Source: Macrotrachela quadricornifera (lineage: Eukaryota; Rotifera; Eurotatoria; Philodinida; Philodinidae). Taken from it: DNA of 64,000 nucleotides. Under the pieces are notes generated by a model. It searched no databases. It was not told where the DNA came from and saw only the letters and a list, made by a program, of their open reading frames with translations. Positions 35,509-47,607 of the stretch are shown here, in pieces. The position numbers were made by a program, and so were the translations under genes. Position 1 is the stretch's first letter; the number at the start of each line of letters is the position of its first letter. The DNA is taken from assembly GCA_022393335.1 (NCBI GenBank), contig JAJEKB010021607.1:559910-623909 (forward strand), given 5' to 3'.

Positions 35509-37326
35509 ATGATAACAATGATGGCTATAGTTAAGTAAATATCTATGTAGACACCATCGATTATGATTGAAAATATATTGTTCTGTTTAATGAATATTCC
35601 ATTGTTTTTTAGTTTAATATTTGTATTAACAAAAGGATGAGACTATTGAATTTCAGATACAAAATAAATTATTTTTTTTTTCAAAATATTCATTCGATCT
35701 ATTGTCGGCATAATTGAATGAAGACAAATTTAATGTTTTATTAATATCAATTCATTTATTTCTATACTCAATTTTTTAAAAGGTATAATTAATTAATATC
35801 AAAATAAGAGCATTATCCATGTCACTTGTATAAATAACGTTTATTCATAACTATAGTATCATCTTATAACTACATTTCATGAATCTCTATATTCTTGTTT
35901 GAAAGATATTTAATAAAGAAAAAAGATAAAATGATATTGAAATAAAAAATATTATGCTTTAATATTAGGAATTATGGTGACTCTTCTTTTTCTCGATTGC
36001 ATATGCAGAATCTGCTTGGATTTTTCTCTTTTTTCTTCCCATTAAATGATAATTAGTGAAAAAACTACAAAACAAAAACAGTAAATTAGACAACGCAGTT
36101 GTCTAACACTTTCATCTATTTAATTAAATTGATCGATAGAAATAACGGTACTTAAATCCAATATCATATCATTTCATTGGTTCCCCGATTCATTCTATTT
36201 TTATTTCGCTTCTAATTATTTTTGAAGTACGCAGTCAGAGCAATATCTTATGACATTTGATTGGACATGATAATTTTCTCCATTATAATCAGACATTGTA
36301 GAGAAAAATATAAGAACTGGAACTATGTCGATTCGCATCGAGTAATTGAAACTAACTCAATTTTGGACGATCAACGCAAAAAAGTGGACTATTGGTATCT
36401 GATCATGAAAGAATTCACAATGTCATCTCATCCTTGATAATGACGAATGTATTCCCAATTTTTCAATTGACAAGCAATGTATTGCTGATCGTTTAGAAGC
36501 AATATAACTTAATATATTTAAGTGCATCCAAAATGCAACATTTTTCGAATGTGGAAAGATGTTCAAGAAACGAAACGCATCTAAATTCATCTACGCTGAA
36601 GACAAGTTTTAATAAGTTCTTATATGCTTGTGAGTTGAATAATAAAATTTCTTTTATTATTCGTTCTCAATTTGGTCAATGTTTTTAAGAATTTATTTCC
36701 ATATAAATCACCGTCCATTTGACATACGATTCCTTTCTCGACTAAATCATGAGCAAATTGAATGCGATAAGTAAAAAAAGAATTTTGATAATGCCTTCCT
36801 TTACGTCTTAAAATAAAAAAAACACGCCTTTCGAATTGTTTGTGTCGTCAAAAATGTTCAGTGTTCTAAATATAACCATAAATTCTAAGTGTCCTTCAGA
36901 ATGAGATATACAACGTTGGTAGAACATGCCTGATCCTATCAAATAATGTACAAGTAAGGTCTGTAGATAGAAATGTTGTGGAAAAATTAAATCGTTAAGC
37001 AAATATTTATTTTGTGTCAAAGTAAACGAATATCATTTCATAGCTATTTTATTTTAATGTTTTGAAGTCATATGATATTTTAGATTGATATTCTTCCTAA
37101 TATCTTTCGTTGAATAATTAACACAGATTGAAAAGGTCAAATTGACTTGTTACTACCGATATAATACACTGTCTTATTATCTGATAGAATCCCTCAAAAG
37201 CCTTTTCTATCATTTTTTTTGTATTCATTAAATATTTCGATGATTCAAGAAAGAAACAGAATATACTCCAAGAATGGATATTTTTTTATTTATTGAAGTA
37301 ATTAAAAAGAGCAATATCGCTATTGT
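35509..37326. other. intergenic, nothing firm
   Basis: AT-rich with a likely 3' UTR (aataaa near 35661). The frame at 36808-37020 (minus) contains a plausible-looking stretch but no recognised motif and no exon partner. It could be a gene remnant. Confidence 0.35.
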
Positions 37327-37698
37327 CTAGGGAGAAAGACCAATCCAGTTTATGGTCCACTGAGCTGATCGTTGCATGAGGGTGTTGGCTGTTGCACCAT
37401 CAATTGATCGAACATTGATAGTAAAGCCGTTCTTGCTTGGTTCATAAATAGCATCGATGCCAGTAAGCAAATAATGACCTACGCCACCTGTAACACTTGT
37501 GACATAGATTGGTACATTTTGAAAATTACAACTGCTTGTATCGATGTTCATTCGGATTGTGTCGTCTCGGTCCGTTCTTGTCCAACGAGTGACTGGTGAT
37601 ATACCTCCGCAAACATTACCAGCGAGAGTATGGGCAACACAGGCACTAACAGAAATAGCCAACAGTAATACAGTTACGAAAGTATTCATTTTACACAA
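37327..37698 (-). CDS. small secreted protein, unknown family
   Basis: One exon, up to 123 aa. The likely start is the second Met (37689), which opens a clean signal peptide (MNTFVTVLLLAISVSACVAH). The mature ~95 residues have two Cys that could pair (NVCGG and SSCNF). They look all-beta, with FQNVPIYVTSV, GFTINVRSID and a C-terminal QWTINWIGL. The spacing of 'F..VP..V', 'GF...V' and a final Trp recalls H-type-lectin-like sandwiches, but this is only a resemblance. A TATA box lies upstream (37741-37748) with a TCAGT initiator-like site at 37726-37730, an unusually clear core promoter for this window. Confidence 0.7.
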   Translation of the reverse strand: MCKMNTFVTVLLLAISVSACVAHTLAGNVCGGISPVTRWTRTDRDDTIRMNIDTSSCNFQNVPIYVTSVTGGVGHYLLTGIDAIYEPSKNGFTINVRSIDGATANTLMQRSAQWTINWIGLSP

Positions 37699-37740
37699 TA
37701 ATGCTAAAAGAAATGTATCGATTCGACTGATGGGAACTAG

Positions 37741-37748
37741 TTTATATA
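37741..37748 (-). promoter_or_regulatory. TATA box of the secreted-protein gene
   Basis: TATATAAA on the minus strand, about 52 bp upstream of the probable start codon. TCAGT follows about 20 bp downstream as a possible transcription start, and a CACGTG E-box lies just upstream near 37754. Position and order fit a focused promoter. Confidence 0.55.
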
Positions 37749-38794
37749 CGAGTGCATCACGTGGGGGATTTGCGCAAGTATGCTATTATAAGAAGTGTAA
37801 CTGTATTCCCTTTGAAATTGATATCATATTTATTTGTTGCTATCTTTGTTTGAAATCGTAAATCTTCATGATTATAGCATTCTCTTCAGAAATCTATATG
37901 TGTAGTTCTTAATGGAATTAATATGTGAAACATGATACAACGGCTTTAATAGGAGCAAAAATCAATTTATTTTTACTCATTTATTCTATGATGATATCTT
38001 CGGATGGCCTATTTGACATACTTTTTTGCTTACTCCAACGCAATTACGACAGAATGTGTTCACTACCCTATTACATAAACTACAAAAAAAATACGTCGAA
38101 ATTTTAATGAAAATAGAATCGCCAAAAGCGCATATTTTATTACGTTCGAACTATGTTAAAGTTCTCAAACGTATTTACATTCGTTCAAGATTTTTAACGC
38201 ACTATGCACATGTTAACCGATGCAATTTTATTGTTGTTGATTTCGTACAAATCTTCCAACGCGTTTGATTTTGGTATTAAATAATAGTTTAAAAGAAAAA
38301 GAAAATTTTCTATATGTTTATGTTATATAAGTGTTTATTCAGAGGCCTCATTGAATTCCTAGTAGTATCAAATCAGAAAATTGAATTCAAATATTTCTAT
38401 ATTTCCTTCATTCGCCTTACAAGCACATATATGGACGGTTCTTAACAATGTGTTTCTATGCGTGATAACGTACTATAACTACTAATATTGATAAAAATAT
38501 CAAAATTTATTTTGTGAAACAATCAAATGACAAACAGAATTATGAAAAATGAATAATTATTTTTCAAGGAAAGATAAAATAGAAACACATTATTTTAAAA
38601 CATTGAAAACATCAATAGTATACAAAGAAATGAGAGAACAATCATCGATATGATCACAAAACACTCTTATGACATAACGTAGTAAATTTTGGCGAAAATC
38701 AATACTGTTCTGTATGAGAAATTGTCGGACACGAATTTTCTGCAGTTTAAAATCTTTGAGAGCAGCGAATATGTTTACTGTTAACCAATTTCTT
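37749..38794. other. intergenic, nothing recognised
   Basis: Frames at 37925-38107, 38026-38268 and 38590-38847 overlap each other on both strands and have no family support. The last overlaps the receptor gene's end. Confidence 0.4.
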
Positions 38795-40463
38795 TTACTT
38801 GTTGATTGGCACCGTAGTAGGATAAGCAAATGTTTGCACTGGTGCAATATTCATTGTAACTGGTACACTATTCTGCAATGGATTGATGGGAGCAATGTTA
38901 TTTCTCCATCTATATCTAAGTGGACAATGTAGCAGATTCATCAATTCACTACGAAATCTGCGTGATGCCAGTGTATATAAATAAAATGGTAAAACGGCCA
39001 GAAGATAAACTATCGATTCATTCATAAAAGATATAAATCGTTCGATAGCAATACGATCAGCTGACTTATTTTGGATATTAATTGTTACAGTAATATAAAT
39101 GTTGAAAAACATCCAAGGTGTTTGAGTGATGACATAGACAAGTAGTTGAAGCAGAAGCATTACGAAAACCTGTTGATCACGTTTATGTCGCGTATGTTCA
39201 TTATTATTTTGCTGATTGGCAGTAATTTGAATACGACGTATATGCATGAGAACAAGATTGCGTCGAGTAAACATGACACCAATGAACATTATTAAAATTG
39301 GTAGAACACTTCCAGTGATGGTTGTAAAAATACTGTGATAAAGTGCTGTAGCATCAATGTATGGAGTACATCTACCTGTACTTATGTTGGAAAAGACAAG
39401 AACGTGTGTAGGTAATATCAACCATACGATTGTAATCATTGCTGTGACACGATAAGCAATACGAGCTTTAGCAAAATTTCTCAAGCGTGCATCAGTCGAT
39501 GTGATTGTATATTGATCGATACAAGCTGCAACCAAGCACCATCGGTACGTCATGGAAGTGAATTGAAGGAGATAATTTCGAGTCTTGCAAAAGATAATGT
39601 TCGTTGAGTTTGGGTTCTCATGATCCAATGAATATATATACATTGATACGCCAAGAAGCAGATTTAATAGCGTTGTTATAGACACCACTATGAAATCTAT
39701 ATGAGAAAGATAAGATGTACAATGATCTTTTGAATATTACATAGACTTATTAAAACATAATTTTAGATGTGATGATGAATGGAGATTCATTAATTTGATT
39801 TTGACTTGAAGAATGCTCGAATTTTTCAATTATTCTCTACACTATATGATTGAATGAGATACATTGCATAATAATTATCATCCTTCATACATAAACAATC
39901 GCATATATGTCTGTTAATTCTTCAATATCTGAATTTTATCGTTACTTTAGGACTATAAGCATAATATATGTGTTCGCCATCTACTCTTTCTTAGTTCTAA
40001 CTCATAATTTTCAAAAAAAAACAAATTAGATCTTTTCAAAGAAAAGATAACCAAAAGTGACATGTTTAATTTGACTCTTATATTAAACAACGTTCAAAGC
40101 GTCTCGATATTATAATGGAGATGATATTGACCGAAAAGTTTCCAAACATTTCACATTCATATCTGAGACTTAGGATTGTTTGAAATGCTTATTCTGAGCG
40201 ATGTATCCGTAAATAGATGGTTCATAATCGGATATTTCAGAAATCAGCGTACAAAATCGAGTTTTATACTCAATTCATTGTTGTTTTTCTTTCATGATTA
40301 ATAAGAACTTACATATGCAACAAGATACTGTACGAAACCGTCGTCGAGTAAAGAGTATAATGTTGAAACACGAACCACTGATACCAAAAATAAGATAAAA
40401 TGGGTAGACATAACGAATAAAATCTTGCTGTGCAAGAAGTAATGTGTTGACTAATGACGACAT
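38795..40463 (-). CDS. rhodopsin-like 7-transmembrane receptor
   Basis: Two exons (40313-40463 and 38795-39696) split by a 616-bp intron with a GTAAGT donor, joined in phase 1 to 350 aa. Seven hydrophobic helices can be traced: TM1 YPFYLIFGISGSCFNIILF; TM2 across the join (YFIVVSITTLLNLLLGV); TM3 near SMTYRWCLVAACIDQY; TM4 ITIVWLILPTHVLVF; TM5 TGSVLPILIMFIGVMF; TM6 FVMLLLQLLVYVITQTPW; TM7 NESIVYLLAVLPFYLY. DQY stands where the DRY motif is expected. Cys in CKTR and GRCTPY could form the TM3-loop disulphide. It is a plasma-membrane receptor coupling to G proteins, ligand unknown. Its style matches the peptide-receptor-like families expanded in bdelloids. Confidence 0.85.
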
Positions 40464-41770
40464 TCAGCGAACAATAATTTTGTCGAATATAACAGTATGT
40501 ATGTAATCAATGAAATATTGCTTATCGTCTTTTCAAGATAATATTTCACAAAGGTATATATAAAATTTCAAAAATCTGGAATCATGTAATGTTAAGTCAA
40601 TTTTGACAAATTTTTCTCATCGTAAGGATATTGCAGGTGTTATCCAATACTTTATAATTCAAATTCACATAATTTTCATCAATAAGATGAAAGTATTCAT
40701 TAACTAACGTAACTATCTTGTACAAACTATGATAGTCTCTCTATGTTATATAGCTATCAAAATGCGATAAACTTGAAAAAGTGAAAACAATGCGTAACTT
40801 TCAATGACTTTGATAATTTCTTGCTTATCAATGAATGAAACTGAGTAATATATTTATGTGAATTTCTATATGATATTAATAGAAGGGATAGTTTTGATCG
40901 TATCAATTAAGTTATTAACTCACATAATATGTTAAATCAATGCGAAAATGAAGTATGACTGAAAATATTTGCGAAGAAAAGAGAATAAATTGAGCATGCA
41001 ATGAATATCGTTTACTACATGTGCTCGTTCAAAAAGTTTCTACATTATATCACACACACACTCTGACAGACATAAACTTCAATAGTCGTCAAAAAAAAAT
41101 AATTAAATGAGAAAGAATGGATATTATAAATGTACGTGACTGAGAACAAAAAATAGAGTGTTATTTGAATTTGAACGAGATTGAAATTAAAACAAATTTG
41201 ATCTCACATATTTGTATTGGAGATCCATAATTTAATTCAAAAATATTCTCAAATATATCGATAACAAACAAATAAAATGGTAAAAATAATATTATGTAAC
41301 CCTATATTTGCCTACAGTTACGATCATATTATCAACACTATCGAGTCCCTTTCGTTCTTTAAATCTTATTTAATAGAAAGAAACATTGAAATTTCTATCT
41401 TTAAACCATTATGCATTAACTATAGTGATTAGAGAAATATTTTACTTAGAAAAAAAAAGACAACATATTCTATAATCAAGAAATAAAACGCTGGTGAGAT
41501 GTGGTATGAGATAAAAATATCACTCTTGTTCTGAAAACGATAATTTCCTCATTGAATACATTGGATTCTCTTACAGAAATATATCTAAAAAGCGATTTCG
41601 AACAAAATTCTGTAAAGAATATTTTTCTGAATAATCGATTACGTATCTAAAGAATCTAAAAAATTTCTTTCATCTTGTCCTGTGAAAAATTTGTGAAACT
41701 ATATATACTATTTGAAATTTACATGAAAGAGAATATTTTCAATTACACTTTGAGAAATTCACGTAAATAT
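40464..41770. other. intergenic, nothing recognised
   Basis: About 1.3 kb without gene signals. Confidence 0.45.
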
Positions 41771-42582
41771 TTACAAGAAAACATTTCCAGATTTTGGAAC
41801 TCTTTTCCAGTCGGAAGTTGACGTATTTTGTAGACCTTCGTGAATTATGTTTATCCTTAAAAAAGGTCGTACCCTTGGCGTATTTTTGAGAAGATCGAGA
41901 ATTTTCATATAAGAAAACCCTTATGGCAGTTAGTGTAAGTTCGATTAAATTGAAATTTTTCTCACATATAGTTGTAGTTATACGTAAAATGATATCAAAA
42001 AATGTCGAAAACACATAGCTATCAATTTAACAACATTTTAATATAGATTCCAATACAATTAATTATGCTACTCATTGAAATTATAAGATATAAGATTAAA
42101 AGTAATATAGTCGAGGCAGTTTAGTGAGATGATTATTGTTTAGATTAGAAAATAGTACTAGTATTCTATTCCTTTGGCATGTAATGCTGCAGATACATAT
42201 TGTTAACATTAGAATAAAGAAAAAGGCAATAAATATATTATTGTAACAAACTAGATTTATGAAGTATTTATAATCACTTTTAATCTTATATCTTATAATT
42301 TCAATCAGTAGTATAATTAATGATATTGGAATCTACGTTAAAATGCTGTTAAATTGCTAACTATGTGTGAGAAAAATCTCAATTTGTTCGAACTTACATT
42401 AGCTGAGATAACAGTTTTCTTATATGAAAATCCTACTATCTATAAAAATAAAAATGTTCGATCTTCTCGAAAACAAGCCAAGAACACGAACTTTTTTAAT
42501 GATAGACATAACCCATGAAGGCAAAAAAACATGTCAACTCCCGATTGTAAAGCGTCCCAACATGTGGAAATGTTTCCTTGTT
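41771..42582. repeat. large diverged inverted repeat (~330/308-bp arms)
   Basis: Arms at 41771-42103 and 42275-42582 are inverted copies. Shared blocks include GAAATTATAAGATATAAGATTAAAAGT at the inner edge, 'TTTTCATATAAGAAAAC', and GGAAATGTTTYC at the outer edge. Each arm has its own insertion of 25-50 bp and many substitutions. The outward frames share a translated patch (NMWKCFLV on plus, KIWKCFLV on minus), so the duplicated unit may once have been coding. The spacer (~170 bp) is empty. Either an old foldback element or an inverted gene duplication. Confidence 0.72.
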
Positions 42583-44383
42583 AGTGAAAGTCTTCAAAAG
42601 AACTCGTTGTTCTTTTTTAATTATGATCTATTAAAACGACTATCTTAATTTCTTACTAGCAATAAACATTATTCATAAGAAAATGCAAAACAAAATTTAT
42701 CTCTTATCTGAATGAATACAAATGAAGTGAAGTATATTAGATCTTCAATTAGTCAAAGAAATATTTTTAGACAATTAGTAGAATAAAAATAGATAGAATT
42801 TCTATATCCATGACCATAAATTCCTTTTTTCATTAATAATGCTTTGTTTAATAAAATATTCTTGAAAACATCATAAAGCAGAATGTTCTAGGTAAATGCA
42901 AAAGATACAACCTGTTAAAATAACTTTTTAAATGTCAAAGAGGTTGAAATAGTCGAAGTTTGTTCTCCTCAAATGAAATTTAACTGATATAAACAGAATA
43001 TTTATAATTATCTGCTACTAACCACATATTCAATCTGATGAGAATGGGAGAAATTTGTACTAACATATAATTTTTTTTAAAAATTCTTCGAATTCTATAT
43101 AATTCTTCTCAAAGAATTAATATTATCTTTCTTGATACATCTCATTCTAAATGTGCGCGTGATTAAATATGGTTTCACAGTACATAACGAGTTTATAATA
43201 GAAATGATTCTTAGAAGAATTATTGGGAGACAAACTAATGAAAATACAATTGGATATTAAGTTGAGTGACTCTACAGAGTTCTACTAGAAGTTTCTCATA
43301 TATAGATAAAACGTACAAGAGAAATTTTATTTGTTAAAGCGAAGTAACAGAATGGAAAGGGCATAAAGAGAAAGAAAACTACATGCTATTGAACATGAAT
43401 AAATGCAATGAAACACCAAAGAGATGAGCAAAGTTACGCTCTTTTTTTTAATTACTATTTGTCATGGCAGCAAATTTATGTATATTTTCTTTTTTTCTAA
43501 AATGAAAACTGGTAATTGAATTGAGAGAATAAAAAAAGAATTACAACTTAGAATAATTAAAGTAGTAACTGCCGCATTCAAATTAAAAGTTAAATAAAAA
43601 AAACAACAGTGATATTTCAAGACATAGAATAAAAGTTTTCTTTTTATCAATATTAGAACTTATAGTAATTCCATATGAGAATATAAAAATAGCTACTGCT
43701 GCCGTAGTTTGTGTTTGCTGATCTATGATTTATGTACAAAATTTCCACTTATTTACATACTCTGAAGAATAAATTCTTCTTTAAAATCAATGTTATTCGA
43801 TAACTTCAAACATCGGTACAAACGATTTGTAAGGCATTATTTACTCTAGTGGCTCACTCATGTTTTTATTCTTCTGATTTGAATGACAGAATTGTGACTA
43901 TATATTAGGAATTACTCTTTGTAAAACTTTCTATCATGTTAAAATACCAAATTGTTTTTAAAATTAACAGAATTTTTTCACATTTTATGAGAAAGTAACG
44001 GTGCTAGGGAAGGTAAATTATCTCGAAATTTGCAATTCTAAAATTAAAATAGTGTGCTTTTACAAATACATTTCCTATAAATATCTTGAAAAAAACGATA
44101 AATGAACTTTCAAAACATGTTATTAACAAATTATTCTCTTATTTTTATAGTGAAAAACATGCGAATTTTCTGACTAAATACTTGACATAATCGAGTTAAT
44201 ACATTTAGTCAAAGTCAAAAGAAAAAATGAAAAATAAACATAGAAACAATAAATGAATCGATGGAAAGAAACTATAATCGTTTATGATACTCTATAAGCT
44301 ACAATTAAAGGATAGATAAATTCATAATATATTTTTTTGATAACAACAACTAATTAATTTCTCATACGAGTTTTTTTTTCTTT
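42583..44383. other. intergenic, nothing recognised
   Basis: 1.8 kb AT-rich. The frame at 43462-43650 has no support. Confidence 0.45.
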
Positions 44384-45510
44384 TTATCCCATAAACGTTC
44401 CATTATCGGTATCAAATATAATTGTTGTATTATATGTCACTGCATTAGCTTGATTCACTGAACAAGTTATACTTAGTCCAATTGATGATCCTATTATTTG
44501 AACAAAATAGTTCAATGATTAATAAATGAAAATAATATATATGTAAAAGATGTTACTTTGTGCACCTATAGTTGCTGAAACACCTCCAGCAGACATTTCA
44601 AAATATAAATATTCAACCATATTTGGAAGATCTTTATAAAAAAATTAGTTGAAAATGGTAATATTGTTGTGATGAACTAGAGTGACTGTCATAAAATTCA
44701 AAAGTTGTTATTCGATTAGGTGCTGTTCCACTAACATCATAATAAATTATTTGAGCAGTACCTGTATAAATCATTAAATCATGCCATAAACTAAAAACTG
44801 TTGGACCACCAAAGTTTGATTCTTGAAGATTACCATTTGAATAAGTACTAGAACAGGTACTAAGACAGAGAACCTAAATAGATTCGCAAATTAGTTGTTT
44901 ATGTATTTAATGATTTATATTTTCGAAAAACAGTTGTAAATTTATTTAAAAAATTCGATAAGGCTTACTTCATTACCTGATACAATTACATTACTGGTCG
45001 TATAATTATAAAGTGTGATACTGATTGGAAGAATAATCTTGTACTACTTATACCAGCTGAACAACTTGTATAATTTGATGAACAAACATATTTAATTGTT
45101 CCACAATTATTAAAATCAATTTGTGTATTGATACATATTCCCGATGATGTTTGAGTATATCCAGAAGCACAAATTACTGTTATTAAAAATTGTATCGAAA
45201 TATTCAATAAAATATTTTACTGCCTTTTGAACCTGTACTTGTTGCTTGCATTATAATTGTAATCGTTCTGCAGTAAGAATTATTCAATCCTTCTGCTTGG
45301 CTCTTAGTTAAGATACCAACCAGTACAGCAGTAGTCGTTAGGATACTATCTACTCTTAATATAGTCAGAAGACTTTTGGCGAATGGACTAAAATCTCTAT
45401 GTTACAAATAAAATATTATATTTTCTATAGTTAGATGATTAAATACAAACTTAGTATTCTCTACTGGAATATCTGAAATATTACTCATATCAACTTTATG
45501 ATTGTGTAAT
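44384..45510 (-). pseudogene. broken multi-exon extracellular-protein gene
   Basis: Read on the minus strand. An upstream exon carries a signal-anchor-like segment (SPFAKSLLTILRVDSILTTT) and QAEGLNNSYCRTI. An intron is followed by a Cys-rich unit (CASGYTQTSSGICINTQ, NNCGTIKYVCSSNYTSCSAG). Next comes a beta-rich domain (ITLYNYTTSNVIVSGNE, GGPTVFSLWHDLMIYTG, NRITTFEFYDSHSS, DLPNMVEYLYFEMSAGG), ending IFDTDNGTFMG and a stop at 44384. Two breaks are seen: after SAGISST the frame shifts and a connecting segment seems lost, and a base is missing in a T run near 44640. I know this Cys-rich plus beta-domain type as a repeated bdelloid-style extracellular protein, but cannot name a function. Splice sites are only partly resolved. 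A more decayed copy is at 1205-1860. Confidence 0.6.
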
Positions 45511-46183
45511 ACTACTAATAACTTTATTATTTGCTGTTGTGTGTGTTATAGTCGTTGATTGAATCCTTCAACGAAAAACATGTTTTTATCTATAAACTAT
45601 TCATTCATTTAATTATTACACATGCTGAATTAGAATATTATTCTCAATAATATCAATAGAATCATTCCAAACACCTAGTGCCATTTAGTCGATATATGTG
45701 CGTGAAATACAGCTCATAGCACAATAGTCAATAATAAAACGAATTCAATTTCATTTCTGCTTTAACATTTAATAGAAATATGTGACATTAGAATTATTCT
45801 TCTTTCAGCTTCAAGAAAAAACAATATATTTTTCGTAATTATGCTCTCAAAAGATATTAAATGTTCAATGAATGACAATGACAAAACTATTATTGTACAT
45901 AAAAATGAAAATATGAAACGCGAAAGAATAAAACATTTTATTTTATATTTCATCATCATTCATAAAGTAGATCGTGTATTTTACAAAAACCTGCCATAGA
46001 TGTTCGATTATTTATTAAAATCTAAGAATTTTACTTTCAAAATATGAAACACAAAGGAAATAGAATTGAAGGAAACTTTTCAGGAAGAAAAAAGCTTCTT
46101 TATAGATCATAAATAGTTATGAAAAAAACAGCGTTCGTTTGTATTTTATTCGATTTTCAAATAAAAATAAAACCTATTTTTAG
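45511..46183. other. intergenic, nothing recognised
   Basis: AT-rich. The frame at 45762-45959 is unsupported. Confidence 0.4.
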
Positions 46184-46532
46184 TTATTTCGATAAAACAT
46201 TGTTCCATCAGTAAGACGTAGATATCTAATTTTAGTGTATTTATTACATGTCAAAGTGTATTTTCAATAGCTAATTGATAATAATCTAAATAATTTGCTT
46301 TATTGATGTCAATAAATACAAAATCAAACTTCACATTGAAAAGTACACAGCTTTCAGGATAAACATTTTGCACAAATAATCAACGGTATTTCTTAATGAT
46401 TGAACAATAAAAATAATCTGGAAACCGTTTCAAATATTTAATCAGTTTATTGTATTCAGGTATAGAAGAAAGCAAATATTTATTGATATATAAATCGATA
46501 GAATTCAAAGGTTCTTGAAGTTTATTCTTCAT
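46184..46532 (-). pseudogene. O-methyltransferase pseudogene (copy of 2303-3068)
   Basis: Colinear with the intact gene at both ends. The C-terminal part has 'cattgttccatcagtaagacg' against 'tgttgttccatcaccaagacg', then 'ctaattgataataatctaaataatttg' and 'gatgtcaataaatacaaaatcaaa'. The first-exon end has 'ttcttgaagtttattcttcat' against 'tttttgaagtttagtactcat'. About 400 bp of the middle, including the SAM-binding loop, is gone, and no frame remains. Position relative to the extracellular-protein relic is the same as in the first block. Confidence 0.82.
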
Positions 46533-47607
46533 ATTAAATCTAATAGAATGATGTTCAAGTCAAAGTAAGGAAAAGAGTTATCTTAGACCGAAGATGAAAA
46601 GCAATAGAATTAGCAAAAATTGATGATAGATATTGATCGACGTATACGAATCCATCAAAAGAGTATAACAAGTAATATTTGTAGTGATCTTCATCATTTA
46701 TTGAGAACGTATATTATTAAACCTATGATTTATTATGCAAGAAGATTTGTATTGACGAAAAAATCTTTGATCATTGTCGTAAAATATTTGTGTATTTAAA
46801 AAGAAGGTAATCAGTTAGAGGTTCCATAGTTTGCAGTTAAAACTTTTATTCATCCAGAATTTTAAAAAATTCCTTTTCTGGTCAAGTTTTTATATTTTCG
46901 ATTTTTAAATTTTATTGTAAAAAAAATGAGATGTGAGCACTTTTCAGTGCAAGCACCTTATGACTATGAAGGATAATGGTACACATGTGATAGCGTCGCA
47001 TTAGATACAGCTTGAGTATCCGTCAATGTTCTTCGATCGATTTTTTTAATTTTATGCCACTAAATAACAAGTCGTTTTTATTAATATTCCAGCATATGTT
47101 ACAATACAAGTTGCCAGCTTTTAATTATTTTATATTCGTAACATAATGATGTATTCTTTATTCAAAATGATTGATTTAATTCTGATACATTGTTTCTATC
47201 AACAAATTGTATTCTTCGTGTGACAGCAACTTTTTCGATTTTTTTCCTATATTTACTGATGACGAACATTGACATATTTCTGTTCTTTCTTGCATCAAAA
47301 CCTTCTATACATCATTTTTCTTTTTCACTCTCATTGTACATAGCTACTGAAGGCTTCTTATTTCTCTCTGTTGATTCAGAGACATGCATTAAGAATTTTT
47401 AGTGTTACAATAGTATTATAGCCGTTCTGTTGCTTTAACATGTGAAGGACAGAAAAATATTTTACTTTCATTTTTCATTTCAGTTTCTATATGTCTTTTA
47501 TTTTCATAATTTTCTCGTTAATATTAGAAGAAATAAAATTTTGTCATTCGCCGTAACAAATTTGCAAGAGATCACAACGTTATTAAAACGTAAATATTTT
47601 TAAGGAT
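46533..47607. other. intergenic, upstream of the ART-TPR gene
   Basis: No gene. The frame 47190-47402 is hydrophobic, in T-rich sequence, and unsupported. The ART-TPR promoter should be here but no core element is clear. Confidence 0.4.

Noticed and set aside
44986..45207. 73-codon frame as a stand-alone Cys-rich peptide
   Set aside because: It is one exon of a larger broken gene; its last ~20 residues are out of frame relative to the family-like continuation.
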